64,000 nucleotides of DNA, taken from assembly GCA_001692895.1 (NCBI GenBank), contig KV748237.1, forward strand, positions 310,001-374,000, read 5' to 3'. The notes below the pieces were generated by a model. It made no database searches. It saw only the letters and a list, made by a program, of their open reading frames with translations, and was not told the origin of the DNA. The translations under genes were made by a program, and so were the position numbers. Numbering within the stretch: position 1 is the stretch's first letter; the number at the start of each line of letters is the position of its first letter. Source of the stretch: Cenococcum geophilum 1.58. Lineage: Eukaryota > Ascomycota > Dothideomycetes > Gloniales > Gloniaceae. This document shows positions 56,600 to 64,000 of the stretch, piece after piece.

Positions 56600-59500
56600 T
56601 AACGCCTGCCCCTGTACATTATATAGTTTATTTCTGTCCTTTTACTTACTACTGTCTATTTACTAGAAGTCTAGTAGGAGTTACCTCCTTTTAAAGCTTT
56701 TACTTCCATTAGCCACTTTCTAGTAGCTATTTCTGTCTTACTTAGGAATAAGAAAAGCGCCCTTTTTCCTTTCTCTATATAAAAGAGCTTCTTTAGGGAG
56801 AGAGAAGAGCCTAGTTGTCTTTGCATTTCTTTTCTCTCTTCTCTATATAGTCTGCATTCTAGTAATAGGTGCTTAGAAGTCTATATAGCTCTACAGTCCT
56901 TAAAGCATCTACCTTCTTTATCCTTCCCTATTGTCTTAGAGAAGGATTTAAAGAAGCCTTTTTCTAGTTTTAGTTAATAGAAAGCTAATTGTAACCTTTT
57001 AGGATATTTATCCTTAGGGGCTTTAAGAGATAAAAAGTAGTTTCCTCTAGAGATCCTAGTATAGTATTTTCCTTTATTTTTTTTCTGTTGCTAGTTACTT
57101 TTCCACTATCCTAGTATTTTTTCTCTTGCTGCTCTCCCTATATAGGCTAGGGATATATAAGAAGATTATATTTTTCTTCTAGAGAGGCCCTTTTTAGCTA
57201 GCTTATCTACTATTTCGTTTCTGTAGATTTCTAGGTGGCTAGGAACCCAATAAAAGTTAATAGAGATATTCTTGCTAGCTAGATAAGAGCAGCTTTGCGT
57301 AATTTTAAAGACTAGTTCTTGTCCCCCTGTAAGAGAATTAAGCTATAATCTTTTAATAGCTGCTTGGCTATCTATAAAGATATAAACTTATTCCTCTTTT
57401 AGTCTTTATTATTTTAGATATTCTAGGGCCTTATAGACTGTATAAAGTTCTGCGTCTATAATTTCCATATAAGGCCCTAGATTCCAATTTATTGCGTATT
57501 TAATCCTATTTCTCTCCCCTATTTTACATACGGCCGCTACACTTAATTTACTATCTTTAAAGCTATCTATATAGTATATATCTACTAAGTCCCATTCTAG
57601 GGATTCTTGTAAATTTTCTACTAGTCTTAAATATTCTTATACAGCTTCTTCTTTACTACCCCTAGAGATAGAAAAGGATGCAGAAATAGGGAGAGACTAC
57701 AGTTTTTACCAATCTAAAGAGATTCTCTCTATTTTCCAATTTTAAATTAGTTGCTGGACTCTAGAAGCTAGAGATAGTAGTTGAGTTTTTAGCTATAGAA
57801 GGTATCTTATAGTAGAGTTTCTAGGGCTAGGACTAGAACTAGAACTAGTTACTAGTTCCTCCCTATCTTTATTAATCTCTTTTATATAGGCCTTTTTAAT
57901 TACGTGGTTTTCTTTAAATTTTAGGATTCTTAATATATAGCTATTGCAAAGCTTTTTAAATCTAATTCTAAGAGGAGGGATAGAGGCCTCGATTTCTATA
58001 GCTTGCGTAGGAGATCCTCTAAATGTTCCTAAAACTAGTTTTAGGGCCTCATTTTGTAGAGATTGGTACCTAGCTAGTAGGTAGTCTCTAGATTCGCTTT
58101 TCCACTAGCATTATATTCTATAGTCTGCTATAGTAGTAACGTAAGCTATATAGAGCTGTTGTAGAGCTTATAGAGATAGACCTTTTTATATATTACCTAG
58201 TCTTCTAATTAAATAGAAGGCTGTTTTTGCTTTAGAGATTTTTATTTATATATATTATTTAAAAGTAAGCTTAGAGTCTAGAAATACCCCTAGCCACCTA
58301 ACTAGGGGTTTAGGGGATATTTCTATATCTCCTAGCTTTAGCCTATCTTCTATAGTGGTACGCTTACTATAGAAGTGTATAAGCTCTGTTTTGCTAATAT
58401 CAAAACTAATAGCAGCTTCTTTAGCTCTAGACATTAGCTCTAGCGCTATTCCCTCTAGCTTTTTATAATTGGATTTAGCTAAGTTTAAAGTAACTATAAT
58501 TGCAAAATCGTCTATATTGCTAAGGGAATAGGCACCTTCTATCTATAGGCTGTAGATATTATGTATATATAGTAAAAATAAAATAGGGGATATAGGCGAG
58601 CCCTGTGGTATCCCTGTTTCTATTTCTACCTTTTTTATATTTGTCTATTAAAGCAGAGCTGTAGCTTTTTATTGCTAAGGAAGGTAGCTACCTATTGCGT
58701 AAACGCTATAGGTAGCCCTAGTTCCTTANAGATAGATANAAGCTGGTTTNCANAGACATAGTNAAAGGCCCCTTTTACGTCTAGAAATAGCGTAGTAGCT
58801 ATTCTTTGTCTGGCTTTTTTCCTATTATTTTTAGACTGGATATTATTTAGGAGTAGTAGGACTGCGTCTATTGCGGACCGCTGTCTTTTTCCTCCTAGTT
58901 GCGAGTCTTAAAGTAAGCTAGTAGTACTAGCTAGATATCCTAATCTAGTGGTAAAGATCTTCTCTAGAGTCTTTCCTAGGTAGTTTAGTAAGGAGATAGG
59001 TCTATAGGACTTTAGTAGAAAGTAGTTCTCTTTATTTACTTTAGGGAGAATAACTCCTTAAGCCTCTCTCTAGCCTTTTAGTTAATAACCTAGGGTAAAT
59101 AGGATCCTATAGATTCTATATAGAAGATCTTCTATAGTAGGGTAGGCCTTTTATAGGATTGNNAAGGATAGCTTATCTNGCCCTANAGCTTTTTTATTAG
59201 AGCTAGAGAAGATTGCTTATTTAACTTCCGTCTTCTCTAGTTCTGGCCATTCCTATTTACTATCTATAGTATAGTTCTTCAACTCTATAAAGCTAGTAGA
59301 AGAAGGGGGTTTAGGAAATAGAGTAGTAATAAAAGCTTTACACTAGTCGTTAAAGCTTTCTATTAGTCTCGTAGTTCCATCCTTACAATACTATAGACTA
59401 GGAATTATTTGTAATGTTTTCTCCTTTATATATTTTAGGGCAGTAAAGATCTCTTTTCCCTATGCCTTTTCTAGGAAGCTATTCTAGCAATTAGTTTTAG

Positions 59501-60760
59501 CTTCTCTTATTACATAGAAGTATTGATTTTTAGCTTCCTTATAGGCTTCTAGTCTCGAACTTCTAGTAGGTTGTTCTTCTCGAAGTCTTCCTAGTTTTGC
59601 TATTTTTTTCCTTTTTTATAGAAGCTCTGTATTCCACTATAGTTTAAAGAATTCGTAGGTTCTAGATCTAGGAATAGCTTTCTCTACTACTAGCTTAATA
59701 TAGCTAGTAAGATCTATAACTAGATTATCTGCTAGCGTACTTATACTTTTATCCCTAAGTCTATACAAATCCTCTAGAGAGGCTAAGGGACCTTTTTCTC
59801 CTATCTCTATATAGGGGGTTTCTCCTACTAGTTCTTCTAGTACTAAGATTTTTGCTTCTAGTTCTAGCTTTTAAACTAGTTCTATTAAAGAAGTAGAGAA
59901 GAGCTTCCAGTTTGCCTTTTTTATAGAAAACGGAGTTTCTTAAAGAGGGTTTAGGTATCTTTACGTCTCTCTAGTAAATCGAGAGAAGGCTATAGTCTTG
60001 TGATTAAATCCTGTTTCTTCTATTATAGTCCAATTATCCTAGGTATTTTCTTAAAAGTTTCCTAAGTAGAAGGCTAAGTCTATAATCGATTTTTCTCTTA
60101 TATTAGATCTATAAAAGGTCCCTTCTTATTTATCAGAATTTAGTAATTGGTAGTTGTGTTTATTTAACCAATCTACTAGTTCTTTAGCCTCTCTAGTTAA
60201 GTTCCTAGCTAGTGCGTTCCACCTTATACAGTATAGGTTATAGTCTCCTACTAGCATAAAGGGGAGGCCTATTTCTAGTTCTAGAATAGCCCTAGAGATA
60301 GTAGATCTACTATTACTTTAGGTTCTAGAGTTCTCGTCTAGTTATCTCTTATTGTAGATATTAAGCAGTAGAAATTTCTTAAATTGGCCATAGATTTCTA
60401 GTGCTATAGTATCTGTATCTTTATAGATATCCTCTCTGTTTCTATATTATAGGATACTAGAACTAGTTTTCCTTATATAGATAGCTACTCTAGGGCGAAT
60501 AGCTAGATTGCTAGGGAGGATAAGGTTAAATGCAGGATGTGGAATAGAGAAGTAGGATCCTTTTTGTCTATCTTTCCAGGTACTAGGTTCCTATACTAGG
60601 ATAATATTTATTTTTCTCCTAAATCCTATTTCTAGTAGGGTTTGCTATACTTCTTATCTTTTTCCTACATTATATTATATAAAGGAGATTTCTCCCCTAG
60701 TTTTAGAAGCTAGGGAGATTTTTTCTTCTTCCTGTATAGAACCTTCTAAGTATATACTTA
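56600..60760 (-). pseudogene. LINE-4 ORF2: endonuclease, reverse transcriptase, RNase H
   Basis: The endonuclease begins FIQYNVGKRQEVQQTLLE and has NIILVQEPSTWKDRQ (catalytic Glu) and FMLVGDYNLYCIRWN. Reverse transcriptase has LKSYRPISLLNYLGKTLEKI, LFLDVKGAF, TGIPQGSPISPILFLLYI (58550-58612) and SNIDDFAIIV (58500-58525) with both Asp intact. RNase H has SYMEIIDAELYTVYKALE-like and YIFIDSQAAIKRL segments near 57330-57470, then FYWVPSHLEIYRNEIVDKLA. Unresolved bases cluster near 58730-58765 and 59160-59190. Stops are few but spread throughout, so the gene is dead. Confidence 0.78.
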
Positions 60761-60764
60761 TTGG

Positions 60765-61975
60765 TATATTAACTTAGCTACTTTAAGAGACTGGCAGTCT
60801 TTACTGGTAGTAAAGTGTTTTTCTTTACAATTAATGCAAAGAGGGGTAGTATATTCGCAAGGCTTGCCTATTATATTACAACTTAAATAGGAGTGGTCTT
60901 TAGATAGGTATACTGCTATATAAAACTAACAGGCCCTTATAGAGCATCTATCTCCTATTTAGCCAAATTTTTGGCAGCTTGTACACTATATAGTAGGAGA
61001 GACCTCTAGGTATTTAACTACCTTAGTAGCTACCCCTGCAATTAGGATTTCCTATCTTTTCTCCTTATTTTCTATAGTAAATACTATAGAGCCAAACCTA
61101 GTTTGTGGATTATATCTCTTTACCCTAGAAGAGATCTATCTAGGTTATCCCTGTATCCTAATAGGATTAAAGGTCTCTATTTCTTCCTTTAGAAGTTTAG
61201 AGCCTCCTTCTCCTAGGAAAGGGGGGATAGGGACGCTATAAGCTACTATTTGGGCCTAGGGCTCTAGTTTTTATTCTCTTTTAAAGGAGAAGCAGCTAGA
61301 CTAGACTTCTTTATATTTAACTAGAAAATCTGCATTATATTCCTCCGTTATTATAAGGAGAATATTCTGCTTTTCTCTAGTTCTAGCTATAGAAGCTATA
61401 ACTAGCTTCTCTATTTGCAATTTAGACATAAATTATTAATTAATTGTATTTCGTATAGAGAAGATATCTAGAGGCTAGTCCTTTTGGTCTGTAACTAGGA
61501 CTAGTCCTCTTTCTTATAGCTGCTTCTTTTTCCCTCTAGTAGAGGTAGGGCTTGTAGAACTGGTAGTGCTACTAGTTACCTTACTAGTAGGGGGAATTAA
61601 GGAGGTAGGGGGTAAAGAAGAAGAAGAAGAGGTAGTAGAGGAAGGAGGAGACGACAATGAAGAAGAGTAAGTAGAAGAAGAGAGGCCCTTCTTTAACTTT
61701 TCTGCGTAGGTTTTAGGGGCTACCTCCTTGTGGAGGGCTCTTACTTCTTTTACTAGTCCTTTTAGGATATCTGTCTCCTGTTTTTCCTTTTCTGTTTCTT
61801 TTATAGAAGGATTTTCTCCTACTATAATTCTTTGTACGTCGTCCTTAATATATTTAACTTGCTCCTTACTTTCTCCTTCTAGCCTTAGATAGGCCTGGGT
61901 TAGGTTTTCTAAGGCCTTTTATAGGAATTGTTTTAAAGGAGGGGGGAAGTATAAACTAGCCCTAGAGGACCTCAT
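60765..61975 (-). pseudogene. LINE-4 ORF1 (gag-like) with CCHC knuckles
   Basis: The minus-strand start at 61975 begins MRSSRASLYFPPPLKQ. A predicted helical segment and a long Ser/Thr/Pro-rich linker (STYSSSLSSPPSSTTSSSSS near 61600-61690) follow. Further on is an RNA-binding-like region and then zinc knuckles between about 60830 and 60990 (CTSCQKFGQIGDRCSIRAC and CINCKEKHFTTSKDC). Only a handful of stops interrupt it. ORF1 proteins coat LINE RNA. Confidence 0.72.
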
Positions 61976-62066
61976 TTTTACTAGGTTTCTTTTTAGATTT
62001 TAGCTATCTTTTTTAGGAGACAATAAGGGGTGGCTTCTTTTTCTTTGGTTTCTTATATAAGCTAAA

Positions 62067-62492
62067 TATAACGGAACCTTGTAGCAAGAACTACGATGGG
62101 CTCGTTATTGGGCTAGGTGTGTAGGAAATGCAAGTATAAAAGTCAACAACGTAATAATAACTGGTGGAGTAGTTGCCTAATAGATTAACTCTAATTGTAT
62201 TCTNAGAATCACTATAAGNAAGGAACTATCTAGGTAGGGACTAAGGGTCCTTAAATACACAACCGTACTCCTATAAAATCCTTCTTATACGTAATATACG
62301 TGTGTTCTATTTAATCTGTTATAGATCCTATAGATTATATAGATTATATAGATTACATTATATAACCTTGGTTACCATTCCTTGTTATATAGTTCTATCG
62401 GCTTCATTCTAGACCGTGCCTATATTAACTAACTAGCTTCTTCCGTCTCTTCTCTAAGTAGTTATAATATCATACTTAAAGCGTCTGTAACA
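62067..62492 (-). repeat. Family A2 3' LTR
   Basis: The plus-strand reading starts TATAACGGAACC and ends GCGTCTGTAACA, 426 bp, the reverse complement of the A1 LTRs. Two unresolved bases lie near 62204 and 62219. Confidence 0.9.
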
Positions 62493-63059
62493 CCATCTCC
62501 CTCCTCTTTATCTTTGTCCTTGAAGATTTAAAATATCTTTAAGTTGTTTATTAGAGGTATAATATCCGTCTAATTAATTTGGTTAATATTATTGCTTATT
62601 ATACCTAAAGCAATTTCTTCTTCCTTAACTGCTCGTTGTGCTCGTACTATTGCTGCGATATTGTCTCTTAGTAAGATTATACCGTCTCTATATTCTCGTT
62701 ATTTAAAAAAGGGGTTGGTTTATATTGCGTTGGCGAACCTATCTTCGCGATAACCGTTCTCTTACTTAAAGTGTACTAAAGCGAATATTTATTCGTCCTG
62801 TGACGTTCGCTCTACTTCTAATACTAAATATACGCGACCTATTACTCTTAATAGTCGTCTGGTTCCCTAATTAATTTATCTTAGGGTTTTATATTTAATC
62901 TGCTGCTATACGGCTAGATAATAAACTATCTGTTACTCTTGCTAAATTGCGCCGATCTTGGGACGCTAAACAGGAGGCTGCCGATACTTAGCAACGGGCT
63001 CTTAAGTCTTATTTAGCGGCGTCCGCTTGGCTAATCCGTCTTAAGAAGATGCGTAAGAA

Positions 63060-64000
63060 GGTTTGTTTTAAGGAGTAGAAACTTATAGAATAAGGTTTAT
63101 AGAAACTAGGTAATAAAAGAATGGATTCTCTTCTAATAGAGAAGGAAATAGATCTAAGTAGTTTAGTAACTGCTCTTCTTAGGTCCCCCTTAGGTAACTC
63201 GTTCTTTAGTAATTCTTCTTTATTAATACTATCTAACCTAATCTCTTTTAATACTCCTATACCTTTTTTATAGCATTCTTTAAATTCTTTAGTAGCTCCT
63301 AGGTAGTTTTAGTGTAGCCTATCCACTTAACCTTATACTATATTTCGTCGTTAATGTCCTTATAACTAACGATCTTTAAAACTTACTATTCGTCTTCTTC
63401 TTATCCTCTATATATGTCTACTTTATAAACCGGTGGCTTAATATTCCTATATACTGGCTCTAGCATTGCGATATGCTATATAGGGTAGATCTTTATTTTA
63501 GCTAGTAGGTCTAGCTTAAACGTAATTAATAAAATCCTCTATGTAATTTTAAAAGGTCCTAGTTTAATATAGTCCAACTTCTTGCTTAGTTATTAACTCT
63601 TAAAATTTTTGTGTAGTAGCCATACTTTATCTTCCTCCTTAAGATCTAGTCCCTTAGATCTCTTCGCATTATAGTACTTTTTTATTCTCTCTTATACTTT
63701 CTTTACTAATTCTATAAGGTCTATATAAAGATTTATTAACGTCTTTATTCTTTCTTTAGCTGTACTACTCGTTTTCTTTATTTGCTATAGTAATAATAAT
63801 ATCCTTAGCTTATATCCGTAATTTGCCTTAAATAGTAATATGCCTATCCCTTCTTAAGGTATTACATTATATATAAATTATGTAACTAATAATAGCAATA
63901 CCCAATTGTTCTATGTATAATTAATATAATGCCTTAGGTACTGCTCTAGTATCTAATTTAATCTTTCTGTTTAACCGTCTGTCTATAGATAATATACAGT
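63060..64000 (-). pseudogene. Family A2 integrase and chromodomain, partial
   Basis: Matches in reverse the A1 integrase C-terminal part (33000-33700), for example the segments around 63650 (RSKGLDLKEEDK-like) and 63400 (chromodomain). It runs off the window, so most of pol and all of gag are not visible. Confidence 0.7.

Larger units (their letters stand above)
56337..62060 (-). mobile_element. LINE-4: nearly complete Tad/I-type LINE
   Basis: On the minus strand: ORF1 from 61975, ORF2 with endonuclease, reverse transcriptase and RNase H down to about 56600, then a 3' untranslated part and an A-rich tail. The tail is seen on the plus strand as (TTTTTA)n at 56337-56362. A candidate target duplication CTAAAT flanks the tail (56332-56337) and the 5' side (62062-62067), but it is short. 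It is the most readable LINE here. RIP is moderate. Confidence 0.8.
62067..64000 (-). mobile_element. Gypsy family A copy A2, cut by the window end
   Basis: The 3' LTR (62067-62492) and then the 3' part of the same family as A1 in reverse. The polypurine tract lies at 62493-62513, then come the extra 3' coding segment, chromodomain and integrase to the window edge. It is less mutated than A1 in the LTR and 3' region and helps in reading A1. Confidence 0.88.

Noticed and set aside
1..64000. Telomere or rDNA in the window
   Set aside because: No TTAGGG runs and no conserved rRNA segments were seen on either strand.

Overview
This window reads as a repeat compartment of a filamentous ascomycete (Pezizomycotina-type) genome. 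Apart from one intact gene at the left edge it is wall-to-wall transposable-element debris. The elements carry the signature of repeat-induced point mutation (RIP): CpA and TpG are rare, TpA is in large excess, Gln and Trp codons have become TAG or TAA, and Asp in catalytic motifs has become Asn. Identifications rest on translating through these stops and recognising domain motifs, and on finding long terminal repeats (LTRs) and target-site duplications (TSDs) by eye. No alignment or database search was run.

Layout. 1-2040 is normal-composition DNA with one 485-residue HNH-nuclease-like gene on the minus strand. 2041-7082 holds strongly RIP-mutated fragments: LTRs and gag of a Ty3/gypsy family (family A), an integrase tail, and unidentified AT-rich DNA. 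7083-9387 is the 3' half of a Tad-type LINE on the minus strand (LINE-1). 9388-12113 is a GC-rich tandem pair of 1.3-1.4 kb units that largely escaped RIP and carries minisatellites and TATA-like motifs. 12431-13500 plus 26598-26859 is a second LINE (LINE-2), split by gypsy element C (210-bp LTRs, TSD GTAGG). C is itself split by gypsy element B (187-bp LTRs, TSD TAAAG). 26860-34829 is a full-length copy of gypsy family A (427-bp LTRs). About 34830-40900 is a decayed autonomous Helitron, interrupted by a 587-bp miniature LTR element (TSD GTTAG) and a 323-bp MITE (TA target). 40900-43780 contains a four-fold 256-bp tandem array inside possible copia-like debris. 43780-56150 is LINE-3, split by the 8.9-kb chromovirus D (215-bp LTRs, TSD CTACT). 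D carries an unusual 3' region with an extra reading frame ending in a hydrophobic segment, plus an antisense intron-bearing frame. 56337-62060 is LINE-4 on the minus strand with ORF1 and ORF2, and 62067 to the window end is another family A copy on the minus strand.

The genes do not form a pathway. The window records serial nested insertion: LINE-2 hosts C, C hosts B, LINE-3 hosts D, and the Helitron hosts the miniature LTR element and the MITE. RIP followed or accompanied these insertions, while short elements and the GC-rich array kept normal composition. The most unusual items are the GC-rich array, the extra 3' frames of element D, the miniature LTR element, and a roughly 10-bp periodic motif shared by ends of unrelated elements.
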